A DNA stretch of 64,000 nucleotides from QHWT01 sp963755695. Its GTDB lineage: Bacteria; Acidobacteriota; Vicinamibacteria; Vicinamibacterales; 2-12-FULL-66-21. Position numbers and translations under genes: made by a program. How positions within the stretch are numbered: position 1 is the first letter of the stretch; each line of letters begins with the position of its first letter. The notes below the pieces were generated by a model that saw only the letters and a list, made by a program, of their open reading frames with translations, had not been told where the DNA came from and made no database searches. The DNA is taken from positions 620,001-684,000 of the forward strand of contig CAVWLB010000001.1 in the NCBI GenBank assembly GCA_963755695.1. The letters are read 5' to 3'. Positions 27,766-35,698 of the stretch are shown here, piece after piece.

Positions 27766-27884
27766 GCACCTGCGGCAGCAGGGCCGCCGCTCCTCGTGGC
27801 GAGCTTGAAAATTCGCCGGTCGATAGCGCGACATTTGCACGTGTCATCCGCAATCCCCGTAACTGCTTCTCGAGGAGATCGCGG

Positions 27885-28348
27885 ATGCAGATACTGCGTG
27901 TACTCTCATTGTCGCGGCCATGGCCGCGGTTCAAACCGCGCACGCGCCGGTGCGCACGGATCCAGTGCTCGTGCGCGTCGTATTCGACGGCGACACCATC
28001 GATGTGGCGACGGTTGGTCGCGTGCGGCTGCTCGGCATCGATGCGCCCGAGATCGGACACCGTTTCGACTCCAGTGCGCCCTTCGGCCGGGAAGCGAAAG
28101 AACGGCTCACCAGCCTGATCGCGCACCGGTGGGTGCGACTGGAATTCGACGGCCAGCGGGAAGATTTGTACGATCGTCGCCTCGCGTACGTGCTGCTCGA
28201 GGACGGGACGTTGGTCAATGCGCTCCTCGTCCGGGAAGGGCTCGCTCGCGTGTCGACCCGTGTGCCGCTCGCGCGCCTGGAGGAACTGCGACGCGCCGAA
28301 GCCGATGCTCGGGACCACCGCCGTGGCATGTGGTCGACGAGCCGCTGA
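27885..28348 (+). CDS. Thermonuclease-family (SNase-like) nuclease, likely frameshift in signal peptide
   Basis: From ATG 27920 the frame encodes a complete SNase fold: FDGDTIDV (Asp21 equivalent), RLLGIDAPE (Arg35, Asp40, Glu43 equivalents) and YDRRLAYV (Arg87 equivalent). A well-placed GAGGAG precedes another ATG at 27885, whose first codons (MQILRVLS) would join IVAAMAAVQTAHA of the nuclease frame to give a textbook signal peptide if one base were added near 27908. So the real gene probably starts at 27885 and the product is exported. It cuts DNA or RNA with calcium. An alternative is a cytoplasmic form from ATG 27920. Confidence 0.85.
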
Positions 28349-28401
28349 GGGGCGCGAAACTGCCGCGTCGTATACGATAGTGACTTCTTCAAGGAGCCAG
28401 G

Positions 28402-29412
28402 ATGGTGATTCCCTGGCGGCCGCTGATTGCGGCGGCCGCGTTGAGTGTGAGTCTGGGCGCCCGGACAGCCGCGGCGCAGGCGGTCTTCGTCAGAAATGCA
28501 CCGGCGGGTGAGACGATCGAGATCGTATTGAATGCAACCAGCGTGGGATCGGGAACTGCTGATACCGAGGGGGTCGTCACTCTCCCGCTCGATTTGAGCG
28601 CGCACGGCGGCAAGACCGAGATCGACGCCAGCGTCTTCGTCGATACCTGCGACAAACGCCATCGCATCATCATCGCCGAACGCGGCCAGCCGATCTCGCC
28701 ACAGGAGCCGGGCTGCGAGCGACGTGAGGTCTCCGGCCTGTTCTGGGTGCGCAAGATCAACACGCTGGTGATCGACATTGGTGCTGCCAACCCGACGATG
28801 ATGCTGGTGAAAGGGGAGTACAGCGGCGGCCCTGCGCACAGCTGGCCGTCGCCACCAACGGGAGTGGTGTTCTTCGGCGGCGCCGGCCTTGGGACGTTCG
28901 CCGATTTCGCGGCCTCCTCGTGCGGGAACGTGACCCCGTGCGCCGTCGACGACTCGGGAATCGCGTACAGCGCGGGCGCGACCTACTGGATCACGAAATA
29001 CATCGGCGCCGAAGGCGGCTACATCCGGCCACCCAAGCCAAACGTGAGCAGCACGACGGACACGTTCTCGTTCAACAACTCACTCGATGTGGACATCTTC
29101 ACGCTGGCCGGAAAGATCGGTGTTCCCGCAGGTCCGGTGCGGATCTATGGAACCGTCGGCACCAATTACCACCGTGCGACCTCGCGAACCAGCGAGACCA
29201 TCAATGGGGCGACGCAGAATTTCGAGTTCAAGACGAACGGATGGTTCTGGATCTGGAACGGCGGGGCCGAGTTCTGGCTGGCGTCGCCGTTCGCACTCTA
29301 CGGCGAACTGGGGTTCACGCGACTGAGAAATTCGTCCGTCGAGGGGACCGGCGTGGTCGACGACCACGTGCGCACGATCCTGTTCGGCGCACGCGTGAAG
29401 ATCAAGCTCTAA
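28402..29412 (+). CDS. Secreted protein with C-terminal outer-membrane beta-barrel
   Basis: 336 residues with a signal peptide (about 1-25, ending TAAAQA). AAGGAG precedes the ATG. Residues about 25-140 form a beta-rich domain (FVRNAPAGETIEIVLN). Residues about 150-336 alternate polar and aromatic residues in strands typical of OmpA-like or OMP_b-brl barrels (SAGATYWITKYIGAEGGYIRP, NGWFWIWNGGAEFWLASPFALYGELGF) and end in a basic residue pattern LFGARVKIKL. Probably outer membrane. Cargo or binding role unknown. GTATACGAT upstream at about 28368 is a possible -10. Confidence 0.8.
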   Translation: MVIPWRPLIAAAALSVSLGARTAAAQAVFVRNAPAGETIEIVLNATSVGSGTADTEGVVTLPLDLSAHGGKTEIDASVFVDTCDKRHRIIIAERGQPISPQEPGCERREVSGLFWVRKINTLVIDIGAANPTMMLVKGEYSGGPAHSWPSPPTGVVFFGGAGLGTFADFAASSCGNVTPCAVDDSGIAYSAGATYWITKYIGAEGGYIRPPKPNVSSTTDTFSFNNSLDVDIFTLAGKIGVPAGPVRIYGTVGTNYHRATSRTSETINGATQNFEFKTNGWFWIWNGGAEFWLASPFALYGELGFTRLRNSSVEGTGVVDDHVRTILFGARVKIKL

Positions 29413-29416
29413 CTAG

Positions 29417-29579
29417 GGTTCTCACGGTTCTCGGGTTCTCGGGTTCACCGGTTCGGGTTCACTGGTTCGGGTTCACGGGTTCGGGTTCTCTGGTTCCAGG
29501 TTCACGAACCCTGAGAACCGGCGAACCCGAACCGGAGCACCAGAACCCGTGAACCCGAGAACCTGAGAACCCGAGAACT
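29417..29579. repeat. Long inverted array of GGGTTC / GAACCC units at a convergent junction
   Basis: The left 90 nt repeat GGTTCTCG-GGTTCACC-GGTTCGGG; the right 70 nt repeat GAACCCGA-GAACCTGA. They are complementary and could make a hairpin of tens of base pairs between the beta-barrel gene and the FKBP gene. Likely a bidirectional terminator. Confidence 0.8.
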
Positions 29580-29580
29580 G

Positions 29581-30024
29581 TCAATTCACTTCCACCAATT
29601 CGATCTCGAAGACGAGCGTCGAAAAAGGTGGGATCGGCCCGCGACGGACGGCGCCGTACGCGAGCGACGACGGAATCACCAACCGCCGTGCGCCGCCGAC
29701 TTTCATGCCGGGGATACCCTGATCCCACCCAGGGATCACCTGACCGATGCCAAGCGTGAACGTGATCGGGGTTGTACCGACTGAGGTATCGAACTGGAGC
29801 CCCTTCAAATCCGGCTTGGTCGCGTCGTACAGCCATCCGGTGTAGTTGACCGTGAGCACCTTGCCGGCGGCCGCTTCAGTCCCTGTGCCGACGCTCAGAT
29901 CCGCCTGACTGAACGGCACGGTCGTCGGCGCAACTGGTGGATCGCCGCAAGCGGCTGCAGCCATGCACAAAATGAGACACCCGAACACGGCGACCGTCCG
30001 CCGACCGACACCTGTAACCGTCAC
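29581..30024 (-). CDS. FKBP-type peptidyl-prolyl isomerase, lipoprotein
   Basis: 147 residues from GTG 30024, chosen for the GGGAG 6 nt before it; the frame stays open upstream to 30108. A hydrophobic N-terminus ending in MAAAAC is a lipobox. The FKBP core shows VNYTGWLYD, the FDTS segment, GIGQVIPGWDQGIPGMKVGGARRLVIP and LAYGA, with the aromatic active-site residues in place. It should speed proline isomerisation of exported proteins. A second FKBP gene lies at 34345, so the genome keeps at least two lipid-anchored forms close together. Confidence 0.94.
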   Translation of the reverse strand: MTVTGVGRRTVAVFGCLILCMAAAACGDPPVAPTTVPFSQADLSVGTGTEAAAGKVLTVNYTGWLYDATKPDLKGLQFDTSVGTTPITFTLGIGQVIPGWDQGIPGMKVGGARRLVIPSSLAYGAVRRGPIPPFSTLVFEIELVEVN

Positions 30025-30108
30025 AACGATCTCCCTTGGAAGAAATTCAGCATAGCATGTCCCTTGCAACTCGATCGCGCAGTTACGTCCAGACCGACAG
30101 GAGGACAC

Positions 30109-30825
30109 ATGCTGACCCTGGCGCTCGTGCCCATGCTAGCGTTGCACATCAGCTTGCCCCCACAGGAGGCCGCCCGACAATCGGGCATTCAGCCGTATCA
30201 CGTCGAGTGGGAAGATGACGATGTCCGGGTCGCGCGCGTGATGCTTGCCCCCGGCGAGCGCGTGACTGCCGAGTCGCCTGCCGGATCTGTAATCGTCTAT
30301 CTGACTGCAAACCTCGATGGCCGGATGCCGCCGGCAGAAGCCACCTGGCAGCCCGCCGGAGCGATCGAGATGGAGAACCGCGGACGCGCACGGTTCGAGG
30401 CGCTGGTCATCCAATACAAGCGAACCATCCCGGCATCGACTTCGACGACCGCTGAACCCTCGCCTGGCGCCGCAAGCGGGATGACGCCATCGATGCTCAC
30501 GTGGAGCGGTTATGGATATGGCTACGTGGATTACTCGTACCGGGAGCGCGTGAAATCCGAGACGCTCGTCGACGCTGGTGGCGTGACGGTCACGAAAGTG
30601 CGCCAACCGGCCTCGATGTACCTGGAGGCCCCGGGGATCGACTCGAACGACCGCGTGGTGGTGTATCTGCGCGGAGGGTACACTTGGCCGAGTGAGCCGT
30701 CCTACTCCGGCTACGCGGTGCCCGTGCGCCGCGGCGATGTTCGCGTACTGGCGGCAAACGAGCCGTACTCGCTCAGCAATCCTGGCGGCGACCCGAGCGA
30801 GTTCATCGTGATCGGACGAAGATAA
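30109..30825 (+). CDS. Secreted hypothetical protein, possible double cupin-like fold
   Basis: 238 residues. AGGAGGACAC directly precedes ATG 30109. A short N-terminal hydrophobic segment suggests export. Two similar halves can be seen: each has a strand pattern ending with a VIVYL or VVVYL segment (SVIVYLTANLDGRMP and RVVVYLRGGYTWP) before a GD/R-rich stretch, which fits a duplicated cupin-like barrel, but the metal-binding histidines are mostly missing. Function unknown. It is divergent from the FKBP gene with an 84-nt gap. Confidence 0.75.
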   Translation: MLTLALVPMLALHISLPPQEAARQSGIQPYHVEWEDDDVRVARVMLAPGERVTAESPAGSVIVYLTANLDGRMPPAEATWQPAGAIEMENRGRARFEALVIQYKRTIPASTSTTAEPSPGAASGMTPSMLTWSGYGYGYVDYSYRERVKSETLVDAGGVTVTKVRQPASMYLEAPGIDSNDRVVVYLRGGYTWPSEPSYSGYAVPVRRGDVRVLAANEPYSLSNPGGDPSEFIVIGRR

Positions 30826-30932
30826 GGCTTCGGGCTTCGGGCGTCAGGCTTCAAGGGCTTCGGACTCAGGGCTCATGGGTCTGGAGCCTGGAGCCCGGAG
30901 CCCGAAGCCCGAAGCCCGGAGCCCGAAGCCCC
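30826..30932. repeat. Inverted heptamer array GGCTTCG / GAAGCCC
   Basis: Left half repeats GGGCTTC, right half repeats GAAGCCC and GGAGCCC. It starts directly after one stop codon and ends 2 nt before the stop codon of the convergent DinB gene. Confidence 0.8.
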
Positions 30933-30934
30933 GT

Positions 30935-31447
30935 TTACCCAAAGCTTGCGTCGTCCGCGGTTGGCCCGTAGATCGAGGGGACGGGCACGTTGTTCAGCCG
31001 CAGATAAACCGTCAGCTGACCGCGGTGATGCGCGAGATGATTGATCGATTCGCGCAGCATGACATGGCGCGGCGCTTCCGCAACCACTTTGCCGCCGGCG
31101 AGCAGCCGCCACGGCTTCATCAGGTGCTCGTCGGTGGTGCGGTGAAACGCCGTGCGGGCTCCGGCAAACGCTTCATCCACAGCCTCCACCAGCTCTTTGT
31201 TCGTGCGGAACTGGCGGGCGAACGATGATGACGAGCCGCTGGGCGGATGCACGTCGAATTCGTCCTTGTCGATCATCATCGCCAGCCACGCCGGCATCAT
31301 GGCGACGAGCGCGGCGAGCCGGCCGAGCGGCATCGACTTGTCGTGTGGTTTCCAGTCGTCACGCCCTTCAGGCACGCGTTCGAGCGCGCGACGGGTGATC
31401 GGGGCTTCGCGTTCGAGCTCTCCGAGAAATAAGTCTGTCAGCTTCAT
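30935..31447 (-). CDS. DinB family protein
   Basis: 170 residues. The four-helix bundle and the metal site are indicated by the C-terminal SINHLAHHRGQLTVYLR, the classic HxxxHxG-type DinB motif, with further histidine in DKSMPLGRLAALVA-upstream part. DinB/YfiT proteins are metal-dependent thiol transferases or related enzymes, often DNA-damage or stress induced. It follows the hemerythrin gene on the same strand after a 190-nt repeat-filled gap. Confidence 0.9.
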   Translation of the reverse strand: MKLTDLFLGELEREAPITRRALERVPEGRDDWKPHDKSMPLGRLAALVAMMPAWLAMMIDKDEFDVHPPSGSSSSFARQFRTNKELVEAVDEAFAGARTAFHRTTDEHLMKPWRLLAGGKVVAEAPRHVMLRESINHLAHHRGQLTVYLRLNNVPVPSIYGPTADDASFG

Positions 31448-31474
31448 CTTCAGGTCCTATCGAGGCTCTCTGAA

Positions 31475-31633
31475 TCGAGGTCCGGGGTCCGAGGTCCGAG
31501 CTCCGAGGTCCGAGCTCCGAGGTCCGAGCTCCGAGGTCCGAGGTCCGAGGTCCGGGGTCCGAGGTCCGAGGTTCGAGGTCCGAGGTCCGAGGTTCGAGGT
31601 TCGAGGTCCGAGGTCCGAGGTTCGAGGTTCGAA
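31475..31633. repeat. Uninterrupted GAGGTCC heptamer array
   Basis: About 22 tandem units of 7 bp: mainly GAGGTCC with variants GAGCTCC, GGGGTCC and GAGGTTC. Unlike other arrays here it has no inverted half. It separates the DinB and hemerythrin genes on the minus strand. Confidence 0.9.
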
Positions 31634-31636
31634 GCC

Positions 31637-32356
31637 TTACTGGCGGCTTTGGGCCTCGGCCTTCATCTTCATCATCCTCGCCCCGAGCGCCTGCAACTCC
31701 TCGCGGCTGAAAAGGCCACGTGCGGTGCGGAACATCGGCCCTTCCTCCTCGTCGATGTGGTGCTCGAGGTTTTCTTTCAGCACCTTGAACTTTGCTCCCC
31801 ATCGCTCGTCGTCTTTGGCCAGGTCGTGGAGTTCCTTGACCAGGAGATCCGCGACGTGATGCTCCTGGTATCCCTCCAGCGCGAGATCCCTACCTTGCGG
31901 GTGTGCCTTGAGCGCCGGGTAGAGCACCTTCTCTTCGATCATCTCGTGAACCGTCAGTTCGGAGGTGATCGTGTCGAGAAGCGCCGTTCGGCCTTGCCTG
32001 GCTCGTTCGGTCGTCTCTTCCCCTTGCTTCAGCAGATCCTCGAAACGCCGATGATCGCGCTCGAGGAGGGCGAGCGCATCGGTGTCACCCGGAAGTCGCG
32101 TCGTGACCGTGGCCACGGCCCCCGCCACTACGCCACGAACGGATGTCGCGACCGACGACAATTTCGATGGCGACTTCTTCGCCGCTGGACTCTTCCTGGA
32201 CCGTGATGCCGCAGCGCGGGCAGCGGTCTTCCGTTTCGCCGCCTTGCGTTTGGCGGGCGCGCGCCGTGGTGTTGATCGTTTGGTCGCTGTCCGCCGCGTC
32301 GATTTCTTGGCGTTCGTGCGCGCCTTGCTTCGCTTGGCTGGTGATCGTTTCGACAT
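31637..32356 (-). CDS. Hemerythrin HHE-domain protein with histone H1-like basic tail
   Basis: 239 residues. Residues 1-65 are almost only Lys, Arg, Ala, Ser and Thr (SPAKRSKARTNAKKSTRR, RAPAKRKAAKRKTAAR, AAKKSPSKLS), like histone H1 C-terminal tails and bacterial Hc1/HctB proteins. Residues about 90-235 are a hemerythrin-like four-helix bundle with LLERDHRRFEDLL, ELTVHEMIEEKVLYPAL, YQEHHVADLL and LEHHIDEEEGPMF, giving the His/Glu ligands of a di-iron site. The tail would bind DNA, the domain oxygen, NO or iron. A fused form suggests DNA protection under oxidative stress. Fusion is seen in the sequence; the role is inference. Confidence 0.9.
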   Translation of the reverse strand: MSKRSPAKRSKARTNAKKSTRRTATKRSTPRRAPAKRKAAKRKTAARAAASRSRKSPAAKKSPSKLSSVATSVRGVVAGAVATVTTRLPGDTDALALLERDHRRFEDLLKQGEETTERARQGRTALLDTITSELTVHEMIEEKVLYPALKAHPQGRDLALEGYQEHHVADLLVKELHDLAKDDERWGAKFKVLKENLEHHIDEEEGPMFRTARGLFSREELQALGARMMKMKAEAQSRQ

Positions 32357-32601
32357 GATGGATGGTGATTATTGGCTGTGGAGATGAACCCTGTGTGTCG
32401 TGAGGAAGGCAATGAGGCTTGCGCGAGGTTCTGTCGCCAGAGTGGTTGGGACCGTGTGCGCCGGATGAAATCCGGAAGCCGCGCGGCGCGAGTGCGGCAG
32501 AACCTCGCCAGCCATTCTCAGTCCGGTGGCGTGTCCACGTAGCCTCCTGACGGAAGGCAAGCAGGCGCCAGCATGCACCTCGCCAGGATGCAAGTCAAGG
32601 G

Positions 32602-32760
32602 CTACCGAAGCGCCAAAAGTGCAGTCAGAACGCTGAGGTAAGCCGCGCCGAAATAGGCAAGCACGATCGCAATACGGCCGGACAAGCGCAGACCCTTCCA
32701 GGCCAGGACCGGATGAACCGAGACCGCCAGCGTGCGTCCAATCAGCGCCTCGAGTGTCAT
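32602..32760 (-). CDS. Small single-span membrane protein
   Basis: 52 residues from ATG 32760. A polar N-terminus (TLEALIGRTLAVSVHPVLAWKG) and one membrane helix (IAIVLAYFGAAYLSVLTALLAL) end after Arg. It is in the form of a conserved small membrane protein but I do not recognise a family, and no clear ribosome binding site is seen. It could also be a chance frame; the strong hydrophobic profile argues for real. Confidence 0.5.
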   Translation of the reverse strand: MTLEALIGRTLAVSVHPVLAWKGLRLSGRIAIVLAYFGAAYLSVLTALLALR

Positions 32761-32882
32761 GGGGCGGCCGCCCGCAAAAGTTTGGCCACGAACAACCCGA
32801 CGAATTGCGGGTGTTTGACCGACGTGGCTGAAATCCAACGTAGGTGTGTCTGCCTACTGGATGGATTTAATCTTCAGATCCG

Positions 32883-33030
32883 GGCCACAGAACAACGGCC
32901 ACAGAACAAACGGCCACAGACCAAACGGCCACAGAACAACACTGAATCACACTGAAATTACGCCGACGACACAGGGTGTTTTTGGTCGCCTTGCCGTGTT
33001 CCGTGTTCTTCCGTGTTTTTCTGTGGGCTC
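32883..33030. repeat. 15-bp CGGCCACAGAACAAA array and inverted-type partner
   Basis: Four tandem copies of GGCCACAGAACAAAC-like 14-16 bp units at 32883-32942. A complementary-type stretch TTCCGTGTTCTTCCGTGTTTTTCTGTGG follows at about 32999-33026. No gene in this 313-nt gap before the STAS gene. Confidence 0.7.
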
Positions 33031-33094
33031 AGAGGGGACTGGCCGTCCCGGGCTACCTCATCAGTGGGCCGTTTGCGGCCGCTTCCGAGAGGCG

Positions 33095-33152
33095 TATACT
33101 CGAAACATCCCATCGTGAGCGGACCTGCGAACACGCACATGAGGAGGTGCGA
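33095..33152 (+). promoter_or_regulatory. -10 box and strong ribosome binding site of the STAS gene
   Basis: TATACT (33095-33100) is a good -10; the -35 (TTTGCG, 17 bp upstream) is poor. GAGGAGG at 33141-33147 with 5-nt spacing fixes ATG 33153. Confidence 0.55.
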
Positions 33153-33524
33153 ATGTCAGCGCCTCTGCAGATCGCGCAGCGCGTAGCCGGCGGAATTGCG
33201 GTATTCGAGCTGAGTGGTCACCTGGTTTTCGACGAAGGCGATCGGATTTTTCGCGACCAAGTGAAAGCCTTTGCGGCGGCTGGCGGCCGCCGGTTGATTG
33301 TCGATCTGTCCCGGGTCAGCTACGTGGACAGCGGCGGCATCGGGTCGCTGGTGGAAATGTACCTGCATCTCATGAAGCGCGACGGGCAGTTGAAGATTCT
33401 GCAGCCGAGTGCTCCCTCGCGCAGGGTCTTGCAGATTACCCAGCTCGATACGGTCTTTGAGATTTTCGACGAGGAAGAACAGGCGATTCGCAGTTTCGAT
33501 TTGCGTGAGATGCGGGCGGGGTAA
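33153..33524 (+). CDS. STAS-domain anti-sigma factor antagonist
   Basis: 123 residues forming one STAS domain. The phosphorylation-site segment is SYVDSGGIGSLVEMY, where the Ser after Asp matches the SpoIIAA/RsbV serine. The N-terminal VAGGIAVFELSGHLVF and C-terminal VFEIFDEEEQAIRSF are typical. In its unphosphorylated state it would bind an anti-sigma kinase and free a sigma factor. A possible partner, the ATPase-domain protein at 39410-40435, lies 6 kb away. Strong ribosome binding site. Confidence 0.93.
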   Translation: MSAPLQIAQRVAGGIAVFELSGHLVFDEGDRIFRDQVKAFAAAGGRRLIVDLSRVSYVDSGGIGSLVEMYLHLMKRDGQLKILQPSAPSRRVLQITQLDTVFEIFDEEEQAIRSFDLREMRAG

Positions 33525-33583
33525 GTCGCGTTTGCTTCGCGGTGTGCAGGTTAACGGTTCGCGGTTAGCAGCCGTGCATCGAA

Positions 33584-33778
33584 CTACCGCACGTTTGCAA
33601 ATCCCCCCAGATCTCCCCGCTCCACCCATGCGCTGAGTTGCGCGACGCGCAGCTGGATCTCCCGAATGCGGTGATGCAGTTCGTTGGAGTCGTGCAGCGC
33701 CTCTTCCAGCAGCATGCGCAACGCATAGAGCTGCTCACGCTGTTTCTCACGATCCGCTGCGTCGCCCCCCCTCTGCAT
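33584..33778 (-). CDS. Small coiled-coil protein
   Basis: 64 residues. GGAGGG stands 4 nt before ATG 33778, which supports real translation. The sequence is a single amphipathic helix with heptad leucines (LYALRMLLEEALHDSNELHHRIREIQLRVAQL shortened here), ending with WVERGDLGGF. Probably a dimer-forming or adaptor protein. No family recognised. It lies between the STAS gene (convergent) and the bactofilin gene (same strand). Confidence 0.55.
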   Translation of the reverse strand: MQRGGDAADREKQREQLYALRMLLEEALHDSNELHHRIREIQLRVAQLSAWVERGDLGGFANVR

Positions 33779-33855
33779 CGCGCCCTCCGGTCAGCGGGAA
33801 CGATATCACCAGTGTCAGATGGCGCTCCAGGTCGGTCTGCCGATCAAATGCGGTT

Positions 33856-34239
33856 CTAGGTTCCGGCGGCGTGGGCTGGTTCTGGAGAGCGGTCCTTGTT
33901 CTTCGGCTGCTGCGCGCGATGCCGCAGGATATCCCCAGCCGCGCGAGCCCGTTCCGTGTTCACCTGCCCGTTGAATCGCCCCCCGTCTTTGAGGGCGAAT
34001 CGCTTTGTGACCGCGCTCGCCTCGACGACCGCGGTGGATCGGATGTCGACCGCGTCCGCGGTGATGTGTCCCTCGAGACGGCCGAGGACCGTTACCGCTC
34101 GGGCCGTGACGCGGGCCTTTACCTCCGATCCGGCGGCGGTGATCAGGTGGTGGCCGGGGAGGTCGAGTGTGCCTTCGAAGCTGCCGTCAATGGTCAGGTC
34201 TTCTTTGGCGCTCAACTCTCCGGTGATACACAATTTCAT
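33856..34239 (-). CDS. Bactofilin family polymer-forming protein
   Basis: 127 residues. The bactofilin beta-helix is clear: ITGELSAKEDLTIDGSFEGTL, VKARVTARAVTVLGRLEGHI, VDIRSTAVVEASAVTKRFAL. Short hydrophobic-Gly repeats every 6-7 residues give a right-handed beta-helix that polymerises without nucleotide. The C-terminal tail is basic and disordered. Bactofilins organise cell-wall synthesis, stalks or polarity. Start ATG 34239 has no clear ribosome binding site but fits the family. Confidence 0.92.
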   Translation of the reverse strand: MKLCITGELSAKEDLTIDGSFEGTLDLPGHHLITAAGSEVKARVTARAVTVLGRLEGHITADAVDIRSTAVVEASAVTKRFALKDGGRFNGQVNTERARAAGDILRHRAQQPKNKDRSPEPAHAAGT

Positions 34240-34344
34240 GACTCAACTGTCCGGCACATGAAGCGGTTGTTGCAAGCACGACTGTTGTCGGCTGCGGTCC
34301 CAGCCAGCGGATTGTGAACTGGGGAATCGCGAACCCGCTAACCG

Positions 34345-34779
34345 TTAGTCTATCTTGATCAGCTCGACATCGAAGACGAGCATCCCACGCGGTGCGCCGG
34401 AGGCTCCCTGGTACGCGAGGGCCTCCGGAATCCAGAAGCGCCGCTTTTCTCCTTCGACCATCAACTGCACACCTTCGGTCCATCCATCGATCACCTGATT
34501 GAGTGCGAAAGTGGCGGGTGCCCCGCGCTGAACGGAGCTGTCGAACATCTTGCCGTCCGTGGTCCAGCCGGTGTAATGGACGGTCACTCGCGAGGTGGGT
34601 CCCGGATGGCGCGAGCCTTTGCCTGGGATCAGCACCTTGCTGGCGAGATTGGTCGGTGTGCGGATCGCATCGGCGGGAGGCGCCGCGACGTCCGGTGGAG
34701 CAGCAAGATCGGGCATGGTTCGGTTACAGCCGCCGACGAACAACGTCAGCAAAAAGAGAAAGATACACGTAGTGCGCAT
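34345..34779 (-). CDS. FKBP-type peptidyl-prolyl isomerase, lipoprotein
   Basis: 144 residues. Signal peptide with lipobox LFVGGC near residue 18. The FKBP domain shows VTVHYTGWTTDGKMFDSSVQRG, FALNQVIDGWTEGVQLMVEGEKRRFWIPEALAYQG and FDVELIKID. Complete set of active-site aromatics. It is a shorter paralogue of the gene at 29581. A GACAAT box stands 6 nt before the ATG, with AAGGA overlapping, so initiation could be leaderless or not. Confidence 0.94.
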   Translation of the reverse strand: MRTTCIFLFLLTLFVGGCNRTMPDLAAPPDVAAPPADAIRTPTNLASKVLIPGKGSRHPGPTSRVTVHYTGWTTDGKMFDSSVQRGAPATFALNQVIDGWTEGVQLMVEGEKRRFWIPEALAYQGASGAPRGMLVFDVELIKID

Positions 34780-34897
34780 TCCTTGATTGTCGCACCCAGG
34801 CTGGCACGAGCGAGGCAGAGGCCGTTCATTGTCACAGGTACGTTACTCTGTTGGTGACGCCCCCACGTCTGACCGCCACGATAGGCGGAAGATACCC

Positions 34898-35698
34898 ATG
34901 CTATTACGGCACCTTCTGGGGGCCTGGCTCGTTGCGCTCGCCCTTCCTGCCACGGCGACGGCAGCCTCGTCTGAAAAGTTCGACGTCAACGTCCGGGGTC
35001 GAACCCTGACCCTGGCAGTCTATCAGCCCCGCGCTGAGCCGTGCCGCGGTACGGTAGTGATGGGCAGCGGGGATGTCGGCTGGGTTGGCCTTGCCGTTTC
35101 GATGGCTGAGACGCTTTCGGACCAGGGCTACCTCGTCGTGGGCGTCAACATCCGGCAGTACCTCTCGTCATTCACGTCAGGTACCGCGCATCTCGAGGTC
35201 GCGGACGCTCCTGGCGACTTTCATGTGATTGGCGAGTTTCTGAAGCAGCGACAGCTCGTGGCGCGTCCGGTGATCCTGTCGGGCGTTTCCGAAGGGGCCG
35301 CGATCGCGGTGCTGGCCGCGTCGGATCGCAAGAACCATAGCTGGATCGACGGTGTCATCACCATGGGGCTGCCCCCGACGGCGGAGCTCGCGTGGCGGTG
35401 GACCGACATCAGTGCGTGGTTCACCAACCACGAGGCCGAAGAACCGTCGTTCGAGCCGGCGTCCGTCATCGCGTCGGTCTCGCCGCTGCCGTTGTTCATG
35501 ATCCAGTCGCGGAAGGACGAATTTGTCTCCGAGGCCGACTATCAGCGATTCCTCGCGACAGCGCGCGAGCCGAAGCAGCTCACGCTGATCGACGCGAGCA
35601 ACCATCGCTTTACCGATCGCCGCCAGGAACTTCGGGCGGCGTACTTCGCGGGGCTGGCCTGGATCCAGCAGATCCTCGCGAAAGGGGGACGCACGTGA
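34898..35698 (+). CDS. Secreted VirJ/AcvB-like alpha/beta hydrolase
   Basis: 266 residues with signal peptide (about 1-24, ending ATATAAS). An alpha/beta-hydrolase core follows. The strand VVGVNIRQYLSS, the nucleophile elbow GVSEGA (Ser), the Asp in SRKDEFV and the His in DASNHRF complete a Ser-Asp-His triad. Early segment RGTVVMGSGDVGWVGLA resembles VirJ/AcvB domains. AcvB of Agrobacterium hydrolyses lysyl-phosphatidylglycerol in the periplasm. Here the stop codon overlaps the GTG start of mprF by 4 nt, so the two are translationally coupled. Substrate call is inference from family and neighbour. Confidence 0.82.
   Translation: MLLRHLLGAWLVALALPATATAASSEKFDVNVRGRTLTLAVYQPRAEPCRGTVVMGSGDVGWVGLAVSMAETLSDQGYLVVGVNIRQYLSSFTSGTAHLEVADAPGDFHVIGEFLKQRQLVARPVILSGVSEGAAIAVLAASDRKNHSWIDGVITMGLPPTAELAWRWTDISAWFTNHEAEEPSFEPASVIASVSPLPLFMIQSRKDEFVSEADYQRFLATAREPKQLTLIDASNHRFTDRRQELRAAYFAGLAWIQQILAKGGRT

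Noticed and set aside
31475..31633. Possible CRISPR array
   Set aside because: Units are 7 bp without spacers and no cas genes are present; it is a simple tandem repeat.
32369..32593. 74-codon minus-strand open frame between hemerythrin and the small membrane protein
   Set aside because: No hydrophobic segment, motif or ribosome binding site; likely chance.
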